The position numbers and the translations under genes are program-made. Below are positions 56,211 through 64,000 of a stretch of 64,000 bases of DNA, in pieces. Source of the stretch: Actinokineospora baliensis (lineage in GTDB: Bacteria; Actinomycetota; Actinomycetes; Mycobacteriales; Pseudonocardiaceae). Every line of letters begins with the position of its first letter. Position 1 is the first letter of the stretch. The notes beneath the pieces are model-generated. The model was not told the origin of the DNA and did not search any database. It saw nothing but the letters and a program-made list of their open reading frames with translations. The stretch covers positions 6,312,001 through 6,376,000 of the forward strand of contig NZ_JAFBCK010000001.1 in the NCBI RefSeq assembly GCF_016907695.1, in the 5' to 3' direction.

Positions 56211-58925
56211 CTAGTGGGCGGCCTGGTTCCAGGACCGGCCGAACCCGACCGACACGTCCAGCGGCACCCGCAGGTGGAACGCGGCCGCCATCTGCGCCCG
56301 GACCAGGGTCTCGGCCCGCTCCCGCTCCCCCTCGGCGACCTCGAGCACGAGTTCGTCGTGGACCTGCAGCAGCATCCGGGTGCGCAGGTCGGCGGCGCCG
56401 AGCTCGCGGTGCACGTTGAGCATGGCGACCTTGATGATGTCGGCCGCGCTGCCCTGGATCGGGGCGTTGAGCGCCATCCGCTCGGCCATCTCCCGGCGCT
56501 GGCGGTTGTCGCTGGTCAGGTCGGGCAGGTAGCGGCGGCGACCGAAGATCGTCTCGGTGTAGCCGTCCTTGCGCGCCTTGGCCACCACCTCGTGCAGGTA
56601 GTCGCGGACCCCGCCGAAGCCCTGGAAGTAGTCGTCCATCAGGCCGCGGGCCTCCTCGGTGGAGATCCGCAGCTGCTGCGAGAGCCCGTAGGCCGAGAGC
56701 CCGTACGCCAGGCCGTAGTTCATCGCCTTGATCTTGGCGCGCTGCTCCTGCGACACCGAGGTCGGCTCGACGCCGAACACGCGGGCGGCGGTGGCGGCGT
56801 GGAAGTCGAACCCGGAGTTGAACGCCTCGATCAGCGCCGCGTCCTCCGACAGGTGCGCCATGATCCGCATCTCGATCTGGCTGTAGTCCGCGGTGAGCAG
56901 CTCGGCGAAGTCGCCGCCGACCACGAACGCATCGCGGATGGTGCGGCCCGCCTCGGTGCGGATCGGGATGTTCTGCAGGTTCGGCTCGGTGGAGGACAAC
57001 CGGCCGGTGGCGGCGATGGTCTGGTTGAACGTGGTGTGGATGCGCCCGTCCTCGGACACCGACTTGATCAGGCCCTCGACGGTGACCCGGAGCCTGGTCG
57101 CGTCCCGGTGCTCGAGCATGTGCGCCAGGAACGGGTGCTCGGTCTGCTCGTAGAGCGTGGTCAGCGCCTCGGCGTCGGTGGTGTAGCCGGTCTTGGTGCG
57201 CTTGGTCTTGGGCATCTGCAGCTCGTCGAACAGCACGACCTGCAGCTGCTTGGGCGACCCGAGGTTGATCTCCTTGCCGATCACGTCGAACGCGGCCCGC
57301 TCGGCGTCGCGCACCCTGGCGGCGAACTCCGACTCCAGGACCGACAGCCGCTCGGTGTCGACCGCGATGCCGACCGCCTCCAGCTCGGCGAGCACCCGCA
57401 GCAGCGGCAGCTCCATGTCCGCCAGCAGCGGCGCCTGCCCGGTCTCGGCGAGCGCCGCGTCCAGCGCGTCGGCGAGCTCGGCGATGGCCCTGGCGCGCAG
57501 GATCTCCCCCGCGGCCAGCTTGCGCTCGTCCTCGCCCTCGTCGTCGAGCAGGGACAGCTGCTGCTCGCCGTCGGCGTCCTCGACGCGCAGCTCGCGCTGC
57601 AGGTAGCGCAGGACGAGGTCGTCGAGGTTGAAGGTGCGCTGACCGGGGCGGACCAGGTACGCGGCCAGCGCGGTGTCGGTGATCAGACCACCGACCGCCC
57701 AGCCGCGGTGGCGCACGGCGTGCAGCGAGCGCTTGACGTCGTGGGCCAGCTTGGGCGCGGCCGGGTCGGCCAGCCAGTCCCGGAAGGCCTTCTCGTCGTC
57801 CTCGGTCAGGGTGGTGACGTCGACGTAGAGGCCCTCGCCGACCGCGGTGGCCAGCGCGACCGACTTCAGCTCGACGGCCTGGCCGGACACGCCGGTGGCG
57901 GTCTCGCGGAAGGACAGTCCGATCCTGGTGCCCCTCGGCGCGTGCGTGGCCAACCAGCCGGGCAGCTCCCCCGCCGCGACGGCGCCGCCGCTGACCTCGA
58001 AACCCTCCTCGGCCTCGGGTTCGGCGGTCGACAGGGTCGCGAAGAGCCGGTCGCGCAGCACCCGGAACTCCAGCTCGTCGAACAGCCGGTGCACGGCGTC
58101 GCGGTCCCAGTCGCGCACCGCGAGGTCCTCGGGCACGACCTCCAGCGGCACGTCGCGGACCAGCTCGGTGAGCTGCCGGTTGAGCAGCACGTTGGCCAGG
58201 TTCGCCCGCAGCAGCTCCCCCGCCTTGCCCTTGACCTCGTCGACCCGGTCCACCAGGTCGCCGAGCGAGCCGAACTGCTGGATCCACTTGGTGATGGTCT
58301 TCTCGCCGACGCCCTTGATGTTGGGCAGGTTGTCGCTGGGGTCCCCGCGCAGCGCCGCGAAGTCCGGGTACTGCGCCGGGGTCAGGCCGTACTTGTCCTG
58401 CACCAGCGCCGGGGTGTAGCGGGCCAGCTCGGAGACGCCCTTCACCGGGTAGAGCACGGTGACCTCGTCGGTGACCAACTGCAGCGCGTCGCGGTCGCCG
58501 GTGCAGATGGCCACGTGGTACCCGGCGGCGGTCGCCTGCGTGGTGAGCGTGGCGATGAGGTCGTCAGCCTCGAAGTTGTCCTTGGCCAGCTTGGGGATGT
58601 TCAGCGTCTCGAGGACGTCCTCGATCAGGCTGACCTGCCCCTTGAACTCGTCCGGGCTGGCGCTGCGGTTGGCCTTGTACTCGGGGTAGTGCTCGGTGCG
58701 GAAGGTCTTGCGGGAGACGTCGAAGCAGACCGCGAGGTGGGTGGGCGCCTCGTCGCGCAGCAGGTTGATCAGCATCGAGGTGAAGCCGTAGACGGCGTTG
58801 GTGTGCTGACCGGTGCCGGTCTGGAAGTTCTCCTTGGGCAGCGCGAAGAACGCCCGGTACGCCATGGAGTGGCCGTCGATGAGCAGCAGCCGGGGGGTGG
58901 TACGGGTCTCAGTCTTCGCAGGCAC
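56211..58925 (-). CDS. polA: DNA polymerase I
   Basis: 904 residues: an N-terminal 5'-3' exonuclease (LLLIDGHSMAYRAFFALP; GDRDALQLVTDEV; ALRGDPSDNLPNIKGVGEK), a central 3'-5' exonuclease fold whose catalytic acidic residues appear missing (as usual in actinobacteria), and a family A polymerase domain with motif A LLTADYSQIEMRIMAHLSED, motif B RAKIKAMNYGLAYG, and motif C LQVHDELVLEVAE. It fills gaps after repair and Okazaki processing. The gap of 43 bp to the divergent thioesterase holds both promoters. Confidence 0.97.
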   Translation of the reverse strand: MPAKTETRTTPRLLLIDGHSMAYRAFFALPKENFQTGTGQHTNAVYGFTSMLINLLRDEAPTHLAVCFDVSRKTFRTEHYPEYKANRSASPDEFKGQVSLIEDVLETLNIPKLAKDNFEADDLIATLTTQATAAGYHVAICTGDRDALQLVTDEVTVLYPVKGVSELARYTPALVQDKYGLTPAQYPDFAALRGDPSDNLPNIKGVGEKTITKWIQQFGSLGDLVDRVDEVKGKAGELLRANLANVLLNRQLTELVRDVPLEVVPEDLAVRDWDRDAVHRLFDELEFRVLRDRLFATLSTAEPEAEEGFEVSGGAVAAGELPGWLATHAPRGTRIGLSFRETATGVSGQAVELKSVALATAVGEGLYVDVTTLTEDDEKAFRDWLADPAAPKLAHDVKRSLHAVRHRGWAVGGLITDTALAAYLVRPGQRTFNLDDLVLRYLQRELRVEDADGEQQLSLLDDEGEDERKLAAGEILRARAIAELADALDAALAETGQAPLLADMELPLLRVLAELEAVGIAVDTERLSVLESEFAARVRDAERAAFDVIGKEINLGSPKQLQVVLFDELQMPKTKRTKTGYTTDAEALTTLYEQTEHPFLAHMLEHRDATRLRVTVEGLIKSVSEDGRIHTTFNQTIAATGRLSSTEPNLQNIPIRTEAGRTIRDAFVVGGDFAELLTADYSQIEMRIMAHLSEDAALIEAFNSGFDFHAATAARVFGVEPTSVSQEQRAKIKAMNYGLAYGLSAYGLSQQLRISTEEARGLMDDYFQGFGGVRDYLHEVVAKARKDGYTETIFGRRRYLPDLTSDNRQRREMAERMALNAPIQGSAADIIKVAMLNVHRELGAADLRTRMLLQVHDELVLEVAEGERERAETLVRAQMAAAFHLRVPLDVSVGFGRSWNQAAH

Positions 58926-58968
58926 GGTGCGAGTCTAGGGTGGGGCACCGACACCCATCGGAGGACCC

Positions 58969-59409
58969 ATGAGCGGGATCGACCGCGACAAGCTGCCCGG
59001 GGTACGCCCGGACTTCGCCGACCAGTTCCTGCCGGACAAGCTGGGCATCGATGTCACCGACTGGACCCCGACCCGGCTGGTGGGGACCATGCCGGTGAAG
59101 GGCAACCTGCAGCCCTACGGCCTGCTGCACGGCGGCGCGAACGCGGTCCTGGCCGAGACGCTCGGGTCGATCGCCGCCGTCCTCAACTCCCCCTCCGGCA
59201 AACTCGCCGTCGGCCTGGAACTGTCCTGCACGCACCACCGGGCGGTCCGCTCCGGGGTCGTCACCGCGGTCTGCACACCGCTGCACATCGGCCGCACCAC
59301 ATCCACCTTCGAGATCGTCATCACCGACGACGAGGACCGGCGGACCTGTACGGCGCGCCTCACGTGCGTGTCCATCGCCAAGGCGCCGGGAGATCCTGGT
59401 CCTGCCTGA
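58969..59409 (+). CDS. PaaI-type hotdog thioesterase
   Basis: 146 residues of the hotdog fold. The PaaI/4HBT signature NLQPYGLLHGGANAVLAETL includes the catalytic-region HGG; CTHHRAVRSGVVTAVCTPLH follows. Such enzymes hydrolyse aromatic or short acyl-CoAs, for example 1,4-dihydroxy-2-naphthoyl-CoA in menaquinone synthesis. ATG preceded by CGGAGGA 5-6 bases upstream. Divergent from polA. Confidence 0.9.
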   Translation: MSGIDRDKLPGVRPDFADQFLPDKLGIDVTDWTPTRLVGTMPVKGNLQPYGLLHGGANAVLAETLGSIAAVLNSPSGKLAVGLELSCTHHRAVRSGVVTAVCTPLHIGRTTSTFEIVITDDEDRRTCTARLTCVSIAKAPGDPGPA

Positions 59410-59488
59410 CGCGGGTCGTTTCGGCTTCGCCGTTGGATCTTCGGCTCGTCGCTTCGCGCCTTGCATCGGATCCGCGATTTACGTGCAG

Positions 59489-59633
59489 GCTCGATGCGGT
59501 GGACCTGTTTTGCGTGGGGCCCCTACGACAGCCGTGGCAGGACCGCAAAGCAGGGGCCGAAAAGCATGGCCCTGCAGCGAGGCGACGCTACGGCTGCCGT
59601 CCCCCCACACAAAACAGGTCCACCCCATCGAGC
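59489..59633 (+). repeat. Dispersed hairpin element, copy 3
   Basis: 145 bp, starting GCTCGATGCGG and ending CCCATCGAGC, with the same 30-bp inverted ends and inside as copy 2. Its left flank (GATCCGCGATTT at 59469-59480) and right flank (TGGCACCAGCGACTTCCG) also match copy 2, so the shared unit is about 230 bp. It lies between the convergent thioesterase and livF genes. Confidence 0.88.
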
Positions 59634-59637
59634 AGAT

Positions 59638-60085
59638 GGCACCAGCGACTTCCGAGTGTCCAGTGGTTGGCAATGCGGCCGGGGCGGGCGGGACGGCGGT
59701 GGGCTGGGGTGGCACCAGCGGCTTCCGAGTGTCCAGTGGTTGGCAATGCGGCCGGGGCGGGCGGGAAGGCGGTGGGCTGGGGTGGCACCAGGGCTCCGAG
59801 TGTCCAGTGGCTGGGTTCAGTGGTCGGAGTCGGGTGGTTGGGCTGGCGGGGTTAGCTCGGTGGGCTGGGTTGGCACACCCGCTTCTGGGAGCGGTGGTCG
59901 GGCTGGCGGGGCTGACTCGGCGGGCTGGTTGGGTGGGCTGACTCGGCGGGATGAGCTGGCACCAGCAACTTCTGCGAGCGACGGCCGGGTTCGGCGGTCG
60001 GGGTAGGGGTGACACCAACGACCTCTGCGAGCGGCGGCTGCCTTGGGTTGCTCGGAGTCGGTGGTTGGGCGGAACGCCTGCTTCT
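59638..60085 (+). repeat. GGCACC-led tandem array after copy 3
   Basis: Units begin at 59638, 59711, 59784, 59872, 59958 and (as GACACC) 60011. The first two 73-bp units differ at only two positions and contain CTTCCGAGTGTCCAGTGG; later units revert to the CTTCTGGGAGCGGT form seen after copy 2. Bases 60086-60333 are gene-free and show nothing further beyond a GGAAGCGGGG-rich stretch. Confidence 0.8.
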
Positions 60086-60333
60086 AGTAGCGACAGCCGA
60101 CTCCCCACGCCCCGCGCCTGCCCGGGCTCACCACCCCCGCGGGGAACCCCGCCCCGGGCCCAAGACAGCCCCCACCCTCCCTGGGGGGCGTCCCTGTTCC
60201 AGTCTACCGGGCCCCACCGACAGTTGATCTTGGAAGCGGGGCTGCGAAGATCTACATGTGGACAACTTCTGTCGCTGAACCGGGTGAAGGTGGCGGGCGA
60301 CCGGGGAACAGTCCACACGGGACGAAAGGCGAA

Positions 60334-60360
60334 GGGGCCGCACCCAGCGGGTGCGGCCCC
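60334..60360 (-). terminator. Terminator of the liv operon
   Basis: GGGGCCGCACCC and GGGTGCGGCCCC pair perfectly over 12 bp around a 3-base loop, 15 bp after the livF stop. A clean GC-rich actinobacterial terminator. Confidence 0.8.
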
Positions 60361-60375
60361 TCCACATCAGACCGG

Positions 60376-61089
60376 TCAGCCTTCGCCGAGGTAGGCGGCG
60401 CGGACCCGCTCGTCGGCGAGCAGGTCGTGGCCGGGGCCTTCCAGGGTGGTGCGGCCGAGGTCGACCACGTAGCCGCGGTCGGACAGGGCCAGGGCGGCGA
60501 GGGCGTTCTGCTCGACCAGCAGGATGGTGGTGCCTTGGGCCTGCAGGTCCTTGATGGTGTCGAAGATCCGCTGGGTCATGATCGGCGAGAGGCCCATGGA
60601 GGGCTCGTCGAGCATGAGCAGGCGGGGGCGCGACATCATGGCTCGGCCGATGGCGAGCATCTGCTGCTCGCCGCCGGAGAACAGGCCCGCTTTCTGGGAC
60701 TTGCGCTGACCCAGCACCGGGAACAGCTCGTACACCCGCTGCATGTCCGCGGCCACGCCCGAGTCCTTGCGGACGTAGGCGCCCAGTTGCAGGTTCTCCT
60801 CGACCGTCATCCGGCCGAACAGCCTGCGGCCCTCGGGGCAGTGCGCGACACCGCGCTCGAGGATGGTGTGGGCGGCCAGGGCGTCGATCGGCTTGCCCTC
60901 GAGCAGGATCTGGCCCGACTTGGGCCGCAGGAGGCCCGAGATCGTGCGCAGCGTGGTCGTCTTGCCCGCGCCGTTGCTGCCGATGAGGCTGACGATCTGG
61001 CCCTCGCCGACGGAGAAGGACACGTCCCGGACCGCCTCGATGGCGCCGTAGGCGACGCTGAGGTTGCGCACCTCTAGCAGTGCGGTCAC
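60376..61089 (-). CDS. livF: Branched-chain amino acid ABC transporter ATPase LivF
   Basis: 237-residue ABC ATPase: Walker A GSNGAGKTTTLRTISGLL, Q-loop CPEGRRLFGRMTVEENL, signature LFSGGEQQMLAIGRAMM, Walker B RLLMLDEPSMGLSP, H-loop with Gln in LLVEQNALAAL (typical of LivF). Energises import of Leu/Ile/Val or related amino acids, amides or urea. GTG overlaps the livG stop as GTGA, with GGAGG upstream. Last gene of the operon. Confidence 0.94.
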   Translation of the reverse strand: MTALLEVRNLSVAYGAIEAVRDVSFSVGEGQIVSLIGSNGAGKTTTLRTISGLLRPKSGQILLEGKPIDALAAHTILERGVAHCPEGRRLFGRMTVEENLQLGAYVRKDSGVAADMQRVYELFPVLGQRKSQKAGLFSGGEQQMLAIGRAMMSRPRLLMLDEPSMGLSPIMTQRIFDTIKDLQAQGTTILLVEQNALAALALSDRGYVVDLGRTTLEGPGHDLLADERVRAAYLGEG

Positions 61090-61979
61090 CGGTTGCCTCC
61101 CTCGCTGCCGCCGTCCACGTCGCGGATCGGCTCCATCACCTGCGTCGCCTCGGGGCCGCTGTGGCCGACCTCCTCGGCGTACCCGCGGACCTCGGCCTCG
61201 ACCTCGTCCGGCGGCTTGCCCAGGTACGCCTCGATGACCCGGGGGTCGGCGCGCACCACGTCCGGCGTGCCCTCGACCAGCAGCTGGCCCTGGACCAGCA
61301 CGGAGACGTGGTCGCACAACGAGAAGATGAACTTCGTGTCGTGCTCGATGACCACCACCGCCACGCCGGTCTCGCGGATCGCGAAGATCAGCTGCCGGGT
61401 CGCCTCGGTCTCCTGCGGGTTCATGCCCGCGGTCGGCTCGTCGAGCAGCAGGACCGCCGGGTCGGTGGCCAGCGCCCTGGCGATCTCGAGCCTGCGCTGG
61501 TCGCCGTAGGGCAGGTTGCGCGCCAGCTCGTCGTGCACGCTGGTCAGGCCGACGAACTCCAGCAGTTCCATCGACCGGTCCCGCGCGTCCTGCTCGCCCT
61601 TGCGGTAGGCCGGACCGTGGAACAGCGAGGCGATCGGGCCCTGCTTCATCCGCGCGTGCCGACCGACCAGGACGTTCTCCAGCGAGGTCATGCTGGGGAA
61701 CAGCCGGATGTTCTGGAACGTGCGGGCCACCCCGGCCACGGTCACCGCGGCCGGGTCGGTGGGCAGCACCCGGCCGCGCAGCTGCACGTTGCCCGTGGTG
61801 GGCGTGTACAGGCCGGTGAGGCAGTTGAAGAACGTGGTCTTGCCCGCGCCGTTGGGCCCGATCAGCCCGAGGATCTGGCCCTCCTGCAGCCGCAGGCTGA
61901 CGTTGGACAGCGCGGTGAGACCACCGAACACCATCGACACGCTGTTCGCCGCGAGCACCGGCGGTTGGCTGGTGGTCAT
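61086..61979 (-). CDS. livG: Branched-chain amino acid ABC transporter ATPase LivG
   Basis: 297-residue ABC ATPase: Walker A GPNGAGKTTFFNCLTGLY, signature LPYGDQRRLEIARALATDP, Walker B VLLLDEPTAGMNPQE, H-loop VVVIEHDTKFIFSLCDHV. The C-terminal extension (LGKPPDEVEAEVRGYAEEVG) after the usual LivG end is about 35 residues. Forms a heterodimer with LivF below LivH/LivM. Coupled to both neighbours by 4-base overlaps. Confidence 0.94.
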   Translation of the reverse strand: MTTSQPPVLAANSVSMVFGGLTALSNVSLRLQEGQILGLIGPNGAGKTTFFNCLTGLYTPTTGNVQLRGRVLPTDPAAVTVAGVARTFQNIRLFPSMTSLENVLVGRHARMKQGPIASLFHGPAYRKGEQDARDRSMELLEFVGLTSVHDELARNLPYGDQRRLEIARALATDPAVLLLDEPTAGMNPQETEATRQLIFAIRETGVAVVVIEHDTKFIFSLCDHVSVLVQGQLLVEGTPDVVRADPRVIEAYLGKPPDEVEAEVRGYAEEVGHSGPEATQVMEPIRDVDGGSEGGNR

Positions 61980-63817
61980 CGGGTCACCGCCTTCGAGTCG
62001 CCTGGGGTGTCGTCGTGCACGTTGAGCTCCTCGATGGGCACGCCTTCGGCGCCCTCGTTGGCCAGTTCGGCCCTGCGGTGCCGGTCGGGGACCAGGCCCT
62101 GCGGGCGGAACCGCATGATCAGCACCAGCGCCAGGCCGAAGAGCATGAGCCGCCAGTCGGAGAACTCGCGCAGCTTCTCCGGCAGCACCAGCAGCAGCGC
62201 GGCACCGAGCACGGCGCCGGGGATGGACCCCATGCCGCCGAGGATGACCGCCGCGAGCAGCGTCACCGACTCGATGAACTGGAAGCTGTCGTAGGCCACG
62301 GTGGAGGTCTTGTGCGCGAAGACCGCACCCGCCAGACCGGCCAGCATCGCGCCGATGAGGAAGGCGAGGATCTTGGCCTGCCCGGTCTTGATGCCCATGG
62401 CCCGCGCGGCGTCCTCGTCCTCGCGGATGGCGATCCAGGCCCGGCCGATGCGCGCGTTCTTCAGGTTCGCGAACACGACCATGACCAGGGCGACGAGCAC
62501 GATGATGAGCACGTAGTACAGGACGCCGGAGGGCAGTTCGATCGAGCCGATGGTCAGCGGCTTGTCGAAGGACGCGCCGAACCAGTTGATCGGCGGCACG
62601 TTGGGGATCGCGTTGGCGCCACCGGTGACACCGCCGATGTTGTTCTGCGCGGCCTTCTTGAAGATCTCACCGAAGGCCAGGGTCACGATGGCCAGGTAGT
62701 CACCGCGCACCCGCAGCGTCGGGGAACCGACGACGGCGCCGAAGATGCCCGCCACGACCGCGGCGATGAGCGCGGCGACCACGAAGGGCAACTCGATGCC
62801 GATAGCGGAAGCCGCGGCACCCGAGAAGTTCGCCGCGACGAACGCGCCGATGCCCAGGAACGCCACGTACCCCAGGTCGAGCAGACCGGCGAGGCCGACG
62901 ACGATGTTGAGGCCGATGGCGGTCGCGGCGTAGACGCCGATGTTGGCCGCCGTGGTCATCCAGTAGTCGGTGCCCGCCTCGGTGAACGGCAGCCCGAGGG
63001 CCACCACCAGCAGCACGACCACGCTGAACCACTTGTGGTTGTCCGACAGCGCCGAGATCCACCCGGTGAGGCCGACGGCGTGCAGGGCGCCGAACACACC
63101 GGCGAGGAACGCCAGCAGGGACAGGAAGACCGGGCCGGCGTACGGGTTGCCGACGCCGCCCTGGCCGCCGGAGTTGAGCATCATCGCGACCACGAGCAGC
63201 AGCACGACGAAGGCCACGACCAGCACGGCGTAGGCGACGAGCGTGGGGATCGCGCGCTTCCAGTGCGGGATCGGCTCCAGCACCCCGCCCGCCTTGGCGG
63301 CGAACACCAGCAGCACACCGGCGATCAGGGTGATGATGCCGCCGAAGGCGAAGGTCTCGCCGTCGGAGGTGATGGCGCCGAAGCCACCACCGTCGATGAT
63401 CGGGAAGAGCATGTTGACCAGCGCGATGCCGATCGTGCTCGCGCCGAGGGCGCGCAGGACCCGGCGCTTGGGCAGTGGCAGGAACACCACCACGACGGCC
63501 AGGACGCCGATGATCAGCGTGTGCAGGCGGAACCCGCTCAGCGCCCACGGGGAGTCGAAGAACTGCAGGGTCGCCTTGTCCGGGTACGGACCGTCGTTGA
63601 GGACGAAGGTCACCCAGGGCAGCAGCGCGCCGATGACGGCGACCACACCACCGGCGATGCCCAGCGGGCGGTCGAAGGTCGGGCGCTTGGCGAGGTAGGG
63701 GGTCGCCACCCGCCACAGCAGGCGCACCAGCAGGACGACGGCCGCGATGGCCGCGCCAATAAGCAGGATCTGGCCGAGCCAGATCCAGCCGTCCGGGTAC
63801 TCGATCCAGTCGTTCAC
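61976..63817 (-). CDS. livM: Branched-chain amino acid ABC transporter permease LivM, N-terminally extended
   Basis: 613 residues, well above the 300-420 usual for LivM. The C-terminal about 340 residues are the canonical permease (GLNIVVGLAGLLDLGYVAFL; RGDYLAIVTLAFGEIFKKAA). The N-terminal about 270 residues add some seven hydrophobic helices (WIWLGQILLIGAAIAAVVLL; GIAGGVVAVIGALLPWVTFV), not part of the classic fold. It ends with a hydrophilic tail (about 580-613). GTG start overlaps the livH stop as GTGA. Confidence 0.9.
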   Translation of the reverse strand: MNDWIEYPDGWIWLGQILLIGAAIAAVVLLVRLLWRVATPYLAKRPTFDRPLGIAGGVVAVIGALLPWVTFVLNDGPYPDKATLQFFDSPWALSGFRLHTLIIGVLAVVVVFLPLPKRRVLRALGASTIGIALVNMLFPIIDGGGFGAITSDGETFAFGGIITLIAGVLLVFAAKAGGVLEPIPHWKRAIPTLVAYAVLVVAFVVLLLVVAMMLNSGGQGGVGNPYAGPVFLSLLAFLAGVFGALHAVGLTGWISALSDNHKWFSVVVLLVVALGLPFTEAGTDYWMTTAANIGVYAATAIGLNIVVGLAGLLDLGYVAFLGIGAFVAANFSGAAASAIGIELPFVVAALIAAVVAGIFGAVVGSPTLRVRGDYLAIVTLAFGEIFKKAAQNNIGGVTGGANAIPNVPPINWFGASFDKPLTIGSIELPSGVLYYVLIIVLVALVMVVFANLKNARIGRAWIAIREDEDAARAMGIKTGQAKILAFLIGAMLAGLAGAVFAHKTSTVAYDSFQFIESVTLLAAVILGGMGSIPGAVLGAALLLVLPEKLREFSDWRLMLFGLALVLIMRFRPQGLVPDRHRRAELANEGAEGVPIEELNVHDDTPGDSKAVTR

Positions 63818-64000
63818 GCGCGCACCCTTTCCGGCTCACCGAACAGGCCCTGCGGCCGGAAGACGAGCACCACGATCAGCAGGACGAAGATCCACACCAG
63901 GTCGTACTGCGTCCCGCCGGGGAGGTACTGCCCGGACAGGTTCTTGATCAGGCCGATCGCGAAGCCGCCGATGACAGCGCCCTTGATGCTGCCGACACCG
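63814..64000 (-). CDS. livH: Branched-chain amino acid ABC transporter permease LivH, C-terminal part (window edge)
   Basis: The last 61 codons of the partner permease: GSIKGAVIGGFAIGLIKNLS, then a final membrane helix WIFVLLIVVLVFRPQGLFGE, ending PERVRA. The gene runs off the right edge. The stop overlaps the livM start. The substrate-binding protein gene (livJ/livK type) would be expected beyond the window. Confidence 0.88.
   Translation of the reverse strand, partial: GVGSIKGAVIGGFAIGLIKNLSGQYLPGGTQYDLVWIFVLLIVVLVFRPQGLFGEPERVRA

Overview
The window reads as chromosome of a high-G+C actinomycete, most likely a Pseudonocardiaceae-type genus (Actinokineospora / Saccharothrix / Lentzea neighbourhood). 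The grounds are strong G/C third-position bias, frequent GTG and TTG starts, GTGA/ATGA stop-start overlaps, ergothioneine genes (egtABC), and two gene clusters that keep the mycobacterial order: gcvP / resR / BFN / ftsR / garA / gcvH / pgsA-like, and uvrB / DUF402 / coaE-GrpB / rpsA. The genus call is inference; no rRNA or other marker is present. No tRNA, rRNA, CRISPR array or prophage was seen.

Layout. 1-3.0 kb: egtA-egtB-egtC (ergothioneine), the last cut by the edge. 3.1-9.7 kb: an AcnR-like TetR regulator, an MFS exporter, a possible 32-codon leader ORF coupled to a pair of CNNM/CBS membrane proteins, two small soluble proteins, and a decayed lectin-like pseudogene. 9.9-15.0 kb: a HelR-type RNA polymerase rescue helicase preceded by a rifamycin-associated element (RAE), RNase HI coupled to a SecD-head lipoprotein, and a binding-protein/VWA fusion. 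15.1-24.0 kb: aldo/keto reductase, gcvP under a tandem glycine riboswitch, an acetyltransferase, then resR, BFN, ftsR, garA, gcvH and a CDP-alcohol phosphatidyltransferase. This group links glycine cleavage, 2-oxoglutarate flux control (GarA) and growth/division regulators. 24.1-34.9 kb: miscellaneous oxidoreductases, an acyl-CoA synthetase and enoyl-CoA hydratase, ArsR-MFS and MarR-azoreductase units, and an orphan HsdR-N nuclease-like protein. 35-39 kb: repeats, an IS3-family element inserted at the 3' end of an MFS gene, and its divergent LysR regulator. 39-50 kb: uvrB, a cysteine-tailed DUF5685 protein, two DUF402 proteins, coaE-GrpB, rpsA with a long leader, a methyltransferase and an acetyltransferase. 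50-54.7 kb: a palindrome-controlled ABC-like/YhgE/TetR operon and bluB. 55.5-59.4 kb: DUF3592 protein, polA, thioesterase. 60.4-64 kb: branched-chain amino-acid ABC transporter genes livF-livG-livM-livH (last cut by the edge).

The least explained feature is a dispersed 145-bp element with about 30-bp terminal inverted repeats. It occurs three times in the same orientation (29205, 35093, 59489). Two copies are followed directly by degenerate arrays that restart with GGCACC; the third adjoins a 20-copy array of a 14-bp unit. A paired change in the two arms of one copy suggests the hairpin is kept by selection. Separately, a nearly perfect 8-bp tandem array (about 29 copies) lies upstream of bluB.
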